Below, piece by piece: positions 1 through 6,972 of a stretch of DNA of 14,014 nt. Both the position numbers and the translations under genes were made by a program. The stretch is from NCBI GenBank assembly GCA_937911265.1, contig CALDRG010000043.1, positions 1 through 14,014 of the forward strand. The letters are read 5' to 3'. A model generated the notes under the pieces. It ran no database searches. It was not told where the DNA came from and saw only the letters and a list, made by a program, of their open reading frames with translations. Positions within the stretch are counted from its first letter, which is position 1, and each line of letters starts with the position of its first letter. Source of the DNA: Thalassarchaeum sp002495735 (GTDB taxonomy: Archaea > Thermoplasmatota > Poseidoniia > Poseidoniales > Thalassarchaeaceae).

Positions 1-2012
1 TCCAACAGCCAGTCAGCGCGACCCAACATCACTTCTTGGCCACGCAACTTGCCGCTGACCCCTGCGTCGCCGTCAGTCAGATCAATGACGTTGCTAGCCT
101 TCAGCGAGCGCTCCTCTGCAAGTGCTAGGATGCTCTTCGCGTAAGGGTGATTGGAACGCTGCTCTAGGCCGGCGGCAATCTGCAGGGCCCTGTACTCGTT
201 CTCTTCCTCAGAGACGAACATGCCTGTCATCCGTGGTTGCCCGCTAGTCAGTGTGCCCGTCTTGTCAAGCAGCGCCAGCTCGACTCCAGCTGCCGCCTCT
301 AACACATCACCACCACGTGCGATGAGTCCTGAGGCGGAAGCAGCCGAAAGCGCTGCGGCATGAGGCACTGGAGCTGCTAGTAGAAGTGAGCAAGGGCATG
401 ATACCACCCACAGAAGTAGAGTGACCAATATGGCCTTCGAGGTCGCACCAGCTACTAGGAATCCTATGGCAGGAGCGCCTATCATGACCAGTGGTACCCA
501 AATGGCAGTGAAGCTTTCGATAGCGTTCTGAGTCTTAGTCGGCTGGTCTCGGTATTGCCTGACTAGATCAATCAGGCTGGAGAGTCTAGTGTCGTCCCCA
601 CTTGCTTGAGCACGGATAACGAGGGGCCCTCGAACCAACACCAGACCAGCCTCGACCAAATCTCCGGGTTTAACCGATATCGGCATCGGCTCGCCAGTCA
701 GAGGGGCTCTGTCAATCGAACCAGCGCCCTCAGTAATGATACCGTCAACAGGTACCACCTCACCGGAACGGACCTCGACCATATCGCCGGGTTCGATGGC
801 CTCGACGGGAGTCAGTTCATCCTCGTGGCAGTTTGCCATCGTCAAAGATCGGGAGGAGGATTGCGTCACATTCAGTGAGCGTCCCTCGCTCTCCACAGGT
901 CTGCTCTCTAGCAACCGCGCCCTGCGCGGAAGCCTGTCCAAACCACCCTGCATGGACTCACGGGCCCTGAATAGGGCCCTTTCTTCGAGATGGGCGGCGA
1001 ATCCGACTAAGCCAACCACCATCAGGGCCTCTGCCCATTCCTGCAGGTATACCGCACCGAAAACGGCGAGAGAGGTAAGTATCTGGAAACCGAGTACCCT
1101 GTTCTGGATGCTGGCAAAGGCCTCCTGAAACATCTGGTAACCTGCGAACAGCACGCCGAAAACTCCTATCAGCGCAGCCATCATGTCAGGAATGGCGTGA
1201 ATCTGCTCTATGGCAATGACTCCGAATATCAACGGGACCGTCATCGCTGCTCCGAGTAGGCGTATCTGATCAGGCCTGAGCTTGGAAGACTTCGAGGGGA
1301 CGAGGATGTAATCCGAACCTAGGACCTTGTCGTATCGCTGCTCGGACAACGCTCTGAGGCTCATGTCACCCATCCACAGTCGCTGTAGCTCGATCTTACC
1401 GTCATCGAGACGGACGTTGAGAACACCTGGGATGTCCATCAGAGAGGACCTCAGTGCCCGGCGTTCGATTCCCAGTCTGGCGGCAACCTCTCTGGGAGTC
1501 AAACCTACGACACTAACCCAGTCCTCCTTTGGGCTGTGTCCAAGGTTCTCAAGCACCGATGAGGCTCGAGACACCTGTCCCTTGCCAACGTCGAGCGAGA
1601 GTCTGACGGAGCCTTCGGTGGCTGAGACCCTGCACTGCTCGATGCCCGGTAGCCTGCTGACCGCCCTCGTCGCCTTCATCGCGCAGTCGGGACAGTCCAT
1701 TCCCCTGATGTCCCATTCGAACTCGTGGACTCCGTCGGCAGCAAGATCTGCGTCAAGCACGCCGATTGCCGATTCAGCTACTGCTTCTATCGCCGGTTCG
1801 GGCTTCGGCTCGGGCTTCTTGCTTGCCTTGGAACGGAGGAAGCCCGGCATCTTCAGAGATGGCAGTTTGAACATAGAGGGCCGGACAGGGGTTTCTTCCG
1901 ATTTCTTGGAAACCGGGGTCTCCTCTTCATCATCATCCAGTATGAGGAACTCCTCTCGTTCCTCGTCCACGAACAGGCCATCTAGCGGTCCCGCTTGAAC
2001 ATGATGATTCAT
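1..2012 (-). CDS. Heavy-metal P1B-type ATPase, 3' end cut by window edge
   Basis: This is a membrane pump that moves soft or transition metal ions at the cost of ATP. The 670 visible residues show, in order: an acidic low-complexity N-terminus (1-95); an HMA metal-binding domain with GMDCPDC at 104-110; a second HMA-like stretch without cysteines (about 168-235); membrane segments near 250-270, 278-296 and 310-340; the actuator-domain TGEP at 439-442; the intramembrane CPC at 539-541; the phosphorylated Asp583 in DKTGT; and the P1B-specific His-Pro at 622-623. The rest of the nucleotide domain, the GDGxND motif and the last helices lie off the left edge. ATG at 2012 is the first start after an in-frame stop. 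The CPC marks class P1B-1 or P1B-2. GMDCPDC leans towards Zn/Cd/Pb, but the flanking residues (CPCSLLLAAP) match neither the Cu nor the Zn consensus, so the substrate is open. It is divergent from the HAD gene, 44 bp away. Confidence 0.93.
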   Translation of the reverse strand, partial: MNHHVQAGPLDGLFVDEEREEFLILDDDEEETPVSKKSEETPVRPSMFKLPSLKMPGFLRSKASKKPEPKPEPAIEAVAESAIGVLDADLAADGVHEFEWDIRGMDCPDCAMKATRAVSRLPGIEQCRVSATEGSVRLSLDVGKGQVSRASSVLENLGHSPKEDWVSVVGLTPREVAARLGIERRALRSSLMDIPGVLNVRLDDGKIELQRLWMGDMSLRALSEQRYDKVLGSDYILVPSKSSKLRPDQIRLLGAAMTVPLIFGVIAIEQIHAIPDMMAALIGVFGVLFAGYQMFQEAFASIQNRVLGFQILTSLAVFGAVYLQEWAEALMVVGLVGFAAHLEERALFRARESMQGGLDRLPRRARLLESRPVESEGRSLNVTQSSSRSLTMANCHEDELTPVEAIEPGDMVEVRSGEVVPVDGIITEGAGSIDRAPLTGEPMPISVKPGDLVEAGLVLVRGPLVIRAQASGDDTRLSSLIDLVRQYRDQPTKTQNAIESFTAIWVPLVMIGAPAIGFLVAGATSKAILVTLLLWVVSCPCSLLLAAPVPHAAALSAASASGLIARGGDVLEAAAGVELALLDKTGTLTSGQPRMTGMFVSEEENEYRALQIAAGLEQRSNHPYAKSILALAEERSLKASNVIDLTDGDAGVSGKLRGQEVMLGRADWLL

Positions 2013-2056
2013 TCTCAGGCGGTGGAGTCATCAGCCTCTTACTGCCCCGCATCCTC

Positions 2057-2776
2057 ATGGTCGAACTGCCTAAGGACCGTAAATGGGACATGCTGGTGTT
2101 CGACGTCGACGGTACCCTGATGGACGCAAACGGCTACCATCCAGAACTCATCCCACTGATTCGCGAGGTCGAGACTAGGGGGCTGACGGTGTCTCTGGCC
2201 TCGGGACGCACGCTACCTAATGTGACCCCAATCAAGCAATCTCTGGGAGTTTCCGGATTCATCATCGCCGAGAACGGTGGCATGGTGTGGGATAGTGGAG
2301 AGGGGCGTGAGATAGTGGCACTAGCGGACGGTTCGAGAGCGAGAGACGCTGCGGAGTGGCTGGGGACCCAGATTGAAGGTTTTGATGCTGTTGGGATCGA
2401 ATCGAATCGCTGGCGCGAAACCGAGTGGTGTCTGTACGAAAAGGAAGATGCAGAACTGATGCGTCAACTTCTCGCAGACACCGAGTGGTCCGACCTCATC
2501 GTCGTCTCGACGGGATTCGCCATCCACATCACAGCCCCCGGAGTCGACAAGGCCTCAGGGCTACGAGTGGCCTTCGAACAACGCGGCATCGACCCTCGGA
2601 ATGTGCTAGCCTGCGGTGATGCGCCCAACGACGTATCGATGTTCGAGATGTGCGGCTCCTCGGTCGCTGTCAACGATGCCTACGAGGGGGTCGCCGATGC
2701 TGCTGACCTACTGACCGACGCCCGTGGGACCGAGGGTTCGGTTGAGCTTCTCAAGGCCCTGATAGACATCCTGTGA
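2057..2776 (+). CDS. Archaeal phosphoglycolate phosphatase-like HAD hydrolase
   Basis: This 239-residue cytosolic phosphatase belongs to the HAD superfamily, IIB cap type (Cof / sucrose-phosphatase-like). Motif I is DVDGTL, with nucleophile Asp16 and acid/base Asp18. Motif II is SGR at 49-51, followed by AENGG at 71-75. The motif III lysine is Lys165 in DKASG. Motif IV is GDAPND at 187-192, which holds Mg2+. Length and the AENGG and DKASG signatures fit the archaeal phosphoglycolate phosphatase family typified by Thermoplasma TA0175, which removes phosphate from 2-phosphoglycolate. Substrate assignment inside this family is weak, and a sugar-phosphate or Cof-like substrate is possible. The ATG at 2057 puts the usual short leader before motif I; there is no clear Shine-Dalgarno. 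It is divergent from the metal ATPase and ends 7 bp before the convergent tRNA-Leu gene. Confidence 0.82.
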   Translation: MVELPKDRKWDMLVFDVDGTLMDANGYHPELIPLIREVETRGLTVSLASGRTLPNVTPIKQSLGVSGFIIAENGGMVWDSGEGREIVALADGSRARDAAEWLGTQIEGFDAVGIESNRWRETEWCLYEKEDAELMRQLLADTEWSDLIVVSTGFAIHITAPGVDKASGLRVAFEQRGIDPRNVLACGDAPNDVSMFEMCGSSVAVNDAYEGVADAADLLTDARGTEGSVELLKALIDIL

Positions 2777-2783
2777 GCGTTAG

Positions 2784-2868
2784 TGGTGCAGGTGGCAGGA
2801 TTTGAACCTGCGAAGCACTACGCATCGGATCTTGAGCCCGACCCCTTTGACCACTCGGGTACACCTGC
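2784..2868 (-). tRNA. tRNA-Leu (anticodon CAA), 3' CCA encoded
   Basis: Read on the minus strand the gene folds as a type II (long variable arm) tRNA. The acceptor strands GCAGGTG and CACCTGC pair perfectly. The D-arm begins CCCGAGTGG. The anticodon stem TCGGG/TCCGA carries the loop CTCAAGA, giving anticodon CAA (complement of 2832-2834), which reads leucine codon UUG. The T-arm is GCAGG-TTCAAAT-CCTGC. The region of about 13 nt between anticodon stem and T-stem is the leucine-type variable arm. A73 is followed by CCA at 2784-2786, so CCA is encoded. I see no intron in the anticodon loop. The gene is convergent with the HAD phosphatase gene. About 110 bp upstream of it are free before the divergent GINS gene. 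Confidence 0.95.
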
Positions 2869-2942
2869 GGCGCTGCTAGGGAAGTTTGGCTCTTGATACT
2901 CGCGCCTCAAGGGCTGTTGCGGGGGAGAGCGAGGAATTGTTC

Positions 2943-2948
2943 AATAAT
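2943..2948 (+). promoter_or_regulatory. Possible TATA-like element of the GINS gene
   Basis: The AT-rich hexamer AATAAT lies 33-38 bases before the GINS ATG in an otherwise GC-rich spacer. Archaeal transcription usually starts about 25 bases after the TATA box, which would leave a leader of roughly 10 bases. There is no Shine-Dalgarno before the ATG, which fits a very short leader. This rests on position and composition only. Confidence 0.3.
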
Positions 2949-2980
2949 CCCCTGCGTCCCACTCGTGACGGGTTGCTCTG

Positions 2981-3856
2981 ATGGACGAGGAAGGTACTGC
3001 ATCTAGACTCAACAAGTATCAGTTGCTCTCGATTGAAAAGTCGCTTTTTGAACTCGCTCGCAAGCAGAAGTCACAAGCCATCCCGGTCAATCTCCCAGTC
3101 CCGGCATTCTGGTCCTCCGTCGGTCAACTCCTGCAACACTTGGAGGCCGATTTGGCCGAGACCATCAGGGACAGGGGCATGACTGCCGAGGCCCAGCTCA
3201 AGTCGCGCAGACTCGGTACCATACGGACCTGCGTCAGTGACCTGACTCGCCTGCGCCTCAATGCCTTCACTCAGCACGCCGTGCTCTCGAACCTACTGAA
3301 GTCACCACAGGGCGATGCGATGAGTATGTCAGCGAGTTTTCAGAGCCTTGACTGGGAGAGACATGATCCCTCCGAGAGGGCCTACCACTCTGGGATAGGT
3401 CATCTCGTGGAGAAGTACAAGCACGAAGTCTCCTGGAACGCCCTACTACATGGCTCCAGCATAGAGATTCCAAGTCTTCCAAAGGTCGGTGGGCACGAAC
3501 CTCTGACTGAGTTTGTCGAGCAGGAAGGGACGGTACCTCAGCAGACTCCCGCTGTAGATAACGCACCGGACAGTAGCGATTGGCAGGATCCTGAATTCGA
3601 CGAGGAGGATAGGATCCGTCAAATCGATGCCTTTCCCGACCGCGCCACCGGCGCAGCCTCTCCTGCCCCACTCCCGGAGCCGGATCCAGAGGAGAGTGGG
3701 TTGCGCCGAATCCTCATCCTTCAGGATCTCGATGAGCCGATTATCACCGAGAACGGTTCGGAAATTACCCTGACTGCTGGTGATGTGGAATCATGCCCGG
3801 CCCCGATTGCCGACAATCTCATCGCCGCCGGTCTGGCCGAGCCGGCTCCACTATGA
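2981..3856 (+). CDS. GINS complex subunit (Gins51 / Sld5-Psf1 type)
   Basis: This is a probable subunit of GINS, the factor that joins MCM helicase and Cdc45/GAN in the archaeal replicative helicase and contacts primase and polymerase. The 291 residues divide into a helical N-terminal A domain (about 10-155), which opens with KYQLLSIEKSLFELARKQ, an acidic Pro/Asp/Glu-rich linker (about 160-240), and a small C-terminal B domain (241-291). The B domain has the typical pattern: a short hydrophobic strand (RRILILQDL), a turn with NGS, a strand ending in GDVESCP, and a helix (IADNLIAAGLAEP). A-then-B order is the Gins51 arrangement, as opposed to Gins23. The linker is longer than in most archaeal homologues I know. 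The call rests on pattern recognition of a fast-evolving family; the B domain is the strongest evidence. The ATG at 2981 has no visible Shine-Dalgarno. Confidence 0.75.
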   Translation: MDEEGTASRLNKYQLLSIEKSLFELARKQKSQAIPVNLPVPAFWSSVGQLLQHLEADLAETIRDRGMTAEAQLKSRRLGTIRTCVSDLTRLRLNAFTQHAVLSNLLKSPQGDAMSMSASFQSLDWERHDPSERAYHSGIGHLVEKYKHEVSWNALLHGSSIEIPSLPKVGGHEPLTEFVEQEGTVPQQTPAVDNAPDSSDWQDPEFDEEDRIRQIDAFPDRATGAASPAPLPEPDPEESGLRRILILQDLDEPIITENGSEITLTAGDVESCPAPIADNLIAAGLAEPAPL

Positions 3857-3880
3857 GGCCAATGACTTAGTGTCGCCGAA

Positions 3881-3888
3881 TCTTAAAG
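3881..3888 (+). promoter_or_regulatory. TATA-like element of pepC
   Basis: TCTTAAAG lies about 25 bases upstream of the pepC ATG at 3910. With usual archaeal spacing, transcription would start at or very near the start codon, giving a nearly leaderless mRNA. It directly abuts the inverted repeat 3889-3909. Confidence 0.45.
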
Positions 3889-3909
3889 TGGCTCACCAAA
3901 GGTGAGCCA
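3889..3909. promoter_or_regulatory. Perfect inverted repeat between TATA and pepC start
   Basis: The arms are TGGCTCACC (3889-3897) and GGTGAGCCA (3901-3909), perfect 9-bp complements around an AAA spacer, ending one base before the ATG. The right arm holds GGTGAG, a Shine-Dalgarno-like sequence 3 bases from the start codon. In DNA this could be an operator that blocks RNA polymerase between TATA and start site. In an mRNA with a longer leader the hairpin would hide the ribosome site. Either reading implies regulation of pepC. Confidence 0.6.
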
Positions 3910-5235
3910 ATGGGCAAGACAATCACAAGGAAACAAGTAGCAGAACTCAGAAAAGAATTCGATGCTGAATCATCGAACAAAGTCGCTCAGAACGCGGTCA
4001 CTAACGTCCAGCTGCCGAACCTGACGCTGAATAGAGACCTTGTCCAAGACATCGACGACTCGTTCAGCACCAAGTTGGACGATTGGAAGGTGACGGCTCA
4101 GATGAGGAGTGGTCGTTGCTGGCTTTTCGCCACTCTGAACCTGCTCAGGGTCGGGGCGATGAAGAAGATGAAACTCAAGAATTTTGAGTTCAGCCAGGCC
4201 CACATCCACTTCTGGGACAAGTTCGAGCGGGCCAACCACCTGCTCGAGGCAGTCATCGAAACCTCCGACCGTCCGGTCGACGACCGTACCATCCACTTCC
4301 TGCTCTCTGATCCGATAGGTGATGGCGGCCAGTGGAACATGGCGATGAATCTTATTCGCAAGCACGGGCTGGTACCGAAGTCGGCCTACCCTGAGTCGAA
4401 CTCCAGCAGCGCGACACGCTGGATGAATGCCGAGCTGAAGAACATACTACGGAGCTCGGCGTGTGAAATCAGAGCAATTGTCGATGGCGGTGGCAGCGTC
4501 GAGGAAGCTCGCGAGCACAAGGAGAAGCGCATAGCGGATATCTGGAATATGCTGTGCATCCATCTCGGAACTCCTCCGAAGACCTTCAACTGGCAGTGGC
4601 GCGACAAGGACAACGAGTTCCATCGAAAAGGTAGGATGACGCCGCAGCAGTTCGCCGCCGAATTCGTCGACATCGACTGGGAGGACTACGTTTGTATCGT
4701 CAACGATCCACGCAATGAGTACTACCAGACCTACACCATAGACTTCCTACAGAATGTCGCCGGAGGACCTCCGGTAGTCTACCTCAACGTACCGAACAAG
4801 GAGATGAAGGCAATCACCCAGAAACTGCTTGAGGATGGCATACCGGTATGGATGGGGTGCGACGTCGGCAAGGAGATGGATCGCAAGAGGGGTTTGTGGG
4901 ACGCTAATCTGTTCGATGTTGAAGGGCTCTACGGGGTCAAATACGGTATGGATAAGGCCGACAGGTTGCGCCATAACCAGACCATGATGACGCATGCGAT
5001 GCTGTTCACCGGAGTCGATGTGGTAAACGGCAGACCACGCCGCTGGCGCGTAGAGAACTCATGGGGTACGGATACCGGTCAGAAAGGCTACTACACGATG
5101 AACGACAGTTGGTACGACCAGTACATGTTCGAGATTGCTGCTCCGACCTCATACCTAAACGAGAAGATGCTGACAGGATTGGAGGCTGAGCCAGTAGTGC
5201 TGCCAGCCTGGGACCCGATGGGCAGTCTAGCCTAG
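3910..5235 (+). CDS. pepC: Aminopeptidase C / bleomycin hydrolase (C1B cysteine peptidase)
   Basis: This is a cytosolic papain-fold aminopeptidase that trims peptides from the N-terminus; family members form hexameric barrels with the active sites inside. The 441-residue length matches bacterial PepC and eukaryotic bleomycin hydrolase (about 440-455). The whole catalytic set is present: Gln64 of the oxyanion hole, Cys70 in SGRCWLFATLN, His362 in THAMLFTGVD, and Asn383 in VENSWG. There is no signal peptide. Bleomycin hydrolases use their C-terminal tail as a ruler in the active site, and here the chain ends in GSLA. The family is widespread in bacteria and eukaryotes but uncommon in archaea, so acquisition from bacteria is likely. 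ATG 3910 is preceded by a palindrome and a TATA-like box, suggesting its own controlled promoter. Its 3' end overlaps the convergent uS10 gene by 9 bp. Confidence 0.95.
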   Translation: MGKTITRKQVAELRKEFDAESSNKVAQNAVTNVQLPNLTLNRDLVQDIDDSFSTKLDDWKVTAQMRSGRCWLFATLNLLRVGAMKKMKLKNFEFSQAHIHFWDKFERANHLLEAVIETSDRPVDDRTIHFLLSDPIGDGGQWNMAMNLIRKHGLVPKSAYPESNSSSATRWMNAELKNILRSSACEIRAIVDGGGSVEEAREHKEKRIADIWNMLCIHLGTPPKTFNWQWRDKDNEFHRKGRMTPQQFAAEFVDIDWEDYVCIVNDPRNEYYQTYTIDFLQNVAGGPPVVYLNVPNKEMKAITQKLLEDGIPVWMGCDVGKEMDRKRGLWDANLFDVEGLYGVKYGMDKADRLRHNQTMMTHAMLFTGVDVVNGRPRRWRVENSWGTDTGQKGYYTMNDSWYDQYMFEIAAPTSYLNEKMLTGLEAEPVVLPAWDPMGSLA

Positions 5236-5556
5236 GTTGCGCAGGTTGATCTCAATAGTCACCGAGTCGGGAATAGGAATCCTGAGGACCTTTCTCAGCG
5301 CCTTCTCATCCTTTGCAGTGTTTGTGACCAGCTCAATCAAGCGCTTGTGGACCCTCATCTCCCAGTGGTCCCAAGTCTCGGCGCCCTCTCCGTCGGGGCT
5401 CTTACGGCAGGGAACGACTAGTCTGCGAGTAGGTAGCGGTATTGGCCCACGCAGGTTGACACCGGTCTCCTCTGATATCGCCTGAATTTGTCCGCAGACG
5501 CCGTCGACGTCAGAGTGATTCTCTCCAGTCAGCTTGATGGTGGTGACGACTGGCAT
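5227..5556 (-). CDS. rps10: Small-subunit ribosomal protein uS10
   Basis: This is a ribosomal protein of the 30S head. The protein is 109 residues from ATG 5556. It carries the uS10 signature region LPTRRLVVPCRKSPDGEG followed by TWDHWEMRVHKRLIE, with the hydrophobic IPIPDSVTIEI strand near the C-terminus. An upstream TTG at 5559 is less likely as start: the Shine-Dalgarno GGTGAG ends 3 bases before the ATG and directly abuts the TTG. The gene follows EF-1A after a 19-bp gap, the classical archaeal EF-1A/uS10 pair, and is probably co-transcribed from the EF-1A promoter. The stop codon lies inside the 9-bp overlap with pepC. Confidence 0.97.
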   Translation of the reverse strand: MPVVTTIKLTGENHSDVDGVCGQIQAISEETGVNLRGPIPLPTRRLVVPCRKSPDGEGAETWDHWEMRVHKRLIELVTNTAKDEKALRKVLRIPIPDSVTIEINLRNLG

Positions 5557-5575
5557 CAACTCACCACTAACCGAA

Positions 5576-6865
5576 TCACTTCTTCTCGACCTTCATGCAG
5601 ACGCCAGCAGCCACAGTCTTGCCCATGTCGCGTATAGCGAAGCGGGAGAGCTGTGGGAACGCATCCATCTGCTCGATTGCCATTGGCTTGGTCGGCCCGA
5701 AGCGTACGAGGCACGCATCTCCAGTCTTCAGGAAAGCCGGGTTGGCCTCCTTCACACCCTTCGTAGTCTTCTCCAGCAGTTCGACGAAGCGGACTGCTAC
5801 CTGAGAGGTATGGGCGTGGAACACTGGGGTGTAGTTGACGCCGATTGCCTTCGGGATGTCCATCAGCTGAATCTGGCCGATGAAGGTCTCGTCGTGGCGA
5901 ACGAACATCGGGGGGGTGTCGGTGTACCCTGCTACGTCGCCTCGGCGAATGTCATCGGCTGACAGGCCGCGCACGTTGAAGCCGACGTTGTCGCCTGGCT
6001 CAGCCTTTTCAACCATAGTGTGGTGCATCTCGATGCTCTTGACCTCAGCCGACTGCTGGCTTGGGTTGAACATGACTGTCTTACCGGAGTGCAGGACGCC
6101 GGTCTCGATCTTGCCGACCGGAACAGTTCCGATTCCGCTAATCTTGTAGACGTCCTGAATTGGCAGGCGCAGAGGCATGTCGGTGGGCTTTGGGGGCATA
6201 TTGATTGCATCAATGGCCTCAAAGAGAGTCGGTCCGTTGTACCAAGGCGACTTGTCGCTCTTGTTGTAGATGTTGTCACCGTCGAATGCGCTGCACGGAA
6301 TGAAGGGGATTTCATCAGTCTTGAATCCGGCCATCTTCAGGAGGTTTGTTACCTCAGTAACGACGCTGTTGTACTTGTCCTGTGACCAGTCTACACCGCT
6401 GATGTCCATCTTGTTGACGTTGACAATCAACTGCTGAACACCGAGGACGCGGGCCAAGAAGGCGTGCTCCTTGGTCTGAGCGTTGACGCCGTCGTTGGCA
6501 GCAACGTTCAGCACAGCGGCATCAGCCTGGCTGGTGCCGGTAATCATGTTCTTCACGAAGTCGCGGTGACCAGGTGCGTCGATGACGGTGAAGTAATAAT
6601 TCGGGGTGTAGAACTCCTTGTGAGCAACATCGATGGTGATTCCACGCTCGCGCTCCTCCTTCAGTCCGTCCATCACATAGGCGAAACCGAATCCGGCCTT
6701 GCCTCGCTCCTGTGCTTCCTGCTCAAACTTGTCAATCTCGTGCTGTTCGATATGACCAGTGTCGAGCAGTAGTCTGCCGACGGTCGTCGACTTACCGTGG
6801 TCTACGTGACCGACGAATACTATATTCAAATGCGGCTTCTTCTTATCTTCCCACTGTGAACCCAT
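5576..6865 (-). CDS. tuf: Translation elongation factor 1-alpha (EF-1A)
   Basis: This GTPase delivers aminoacyl-tRNA to the ribosomal A site. The 429-residue protein has the complete G domain: P-loop GHVDHGKST at 19-27, the switch I region with RGITID, DAPGHRDF (G3), NVNKMD (G4) and CSAFDGDN (G5). Domains II and III follow; KISGIGTVPVGKIETG and the C-terminal RFAIRDMGKTVAAGVC are typical. The insertions match archaeal and eukaryotic EF-1A, not bacterial EF-Tu. The reading frame is open upstream to 6973, but ATG 6865 (MGSQWEDKKKPHLNIVFVGH) is the family start and has a good Shine-Dalgarno (AGAAGGTG, 6 bases upstream) and a TATA box. It heads a two-gene unit with uS10. Confidence 0.98.
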   Translation of the reverse strand: MGSQWEDKKKPHLNIVFVGHVDHGKSTTVGRLLLDTGHIEQHEIDKFEQEAQERGKAGFGFAYVMDGLKEERERGITIDVAHKEFYTPNYYFTVIDAPGHRDFVKNMITGTSQADAAVLNVAANDGVNAQTKEHAFLARVLGVQQLIVNVNKMDISGVDWSQDKYNSVVTEVTNLLKMAGFKTDEIPFIPCSAFDGDNIYNKSDKSPWYNGPTLFEAIDAINMPPKPTDMPLRLPIQDVYKISGIGTVPVGKIETGVLHSGKTVMFNPSQQSAEVKSIEMHHTMVEKAEPGDNVGFNVRGLSADDIRRGDVAGYTDTPPMFVRHDETFIGQIQLMDIPKAIGVNYTPVFHAHTSQVAVRFVELLEKTTKGVKEANPAFLKTGDACLVRFGPTKPMAIEQMDAFPQLSRFAIRDMGKTVAAGVCMKVEKK

Positions 6866-6871
6866 AATGTA

Positions 6872-6879
6872 CACCTTCT
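6872..6879 (-). promoter_or_regulatory. Ribosome binding site of EF-1A
   Basis: On the minus strand this reads AGAAGGTG, complementary to the 3' end of archaeal 16S rRNA, 6 bases from ATG 6865. It decides against the longer frame reaching 6973, which would begin upstream of the TATA box. Confidence 0.75.
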
Positions 6880-6883
6880 GAGT

Positions 6884-6897
6884 GTCCCGCCGACCGA
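6884..6897 (-). promoter_or_regulatory. 14-base promoter motif shared with eS8
   Basis: On the minus strand TCGGTCGGCGGGAC begins 5 bases after the EF-1A TATA box. The identical 14-mer sits 5 bases after the TATA-like box of the eS8 gene (13108-13121). It would cover the region between TATA and transcription start. It is probably an operator or downstream promoter element of translation genes. Confidence 0.6.
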
Positions 6898-6902
6898 GGG
6901 GG

Positions 6903-6910
6903 CATATATG
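6903..6910 (-). promoter_or_regulatory. TATA box of the EF-1A/uS10 unit
   Basis: CATATATG (self-complementary) lies about 40 bases upstream of the EF-1A ATG. Standard spacing puts the transcription start near 6880, just before the Shine-Dalgarno, giving a leader of about 15 bases. Confidence 0.7.
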
Positions 6911-6972
6911 AATCTCACCCCCTCTGTAAAGTGAGGCCACTTCCGGGCAGCATAGCGTAAAGCGCGCGGGCA

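Noticed and set aside
606..1998. Several plus-strand open frames of 86-223 residues
   Set aside because: They lie opposite the metal ATPase, whose motifs prove the minus strand is coding; their sequences are Ser/Arg-rich with no family resemblance.
3267..3671. Minus-strand 134-residue frame
   Set aside because: Arg-rich composition and full overlap with the GINS gene on the other strand mark it as a shadow frame.
5534..6772. Plus-strand frames up to 142 residues opposite EF-1A
   Set aside because: The minus strand encodes EF-1A with every GTPase motif; codon bias of this conserved gene leaves long antisense frames.
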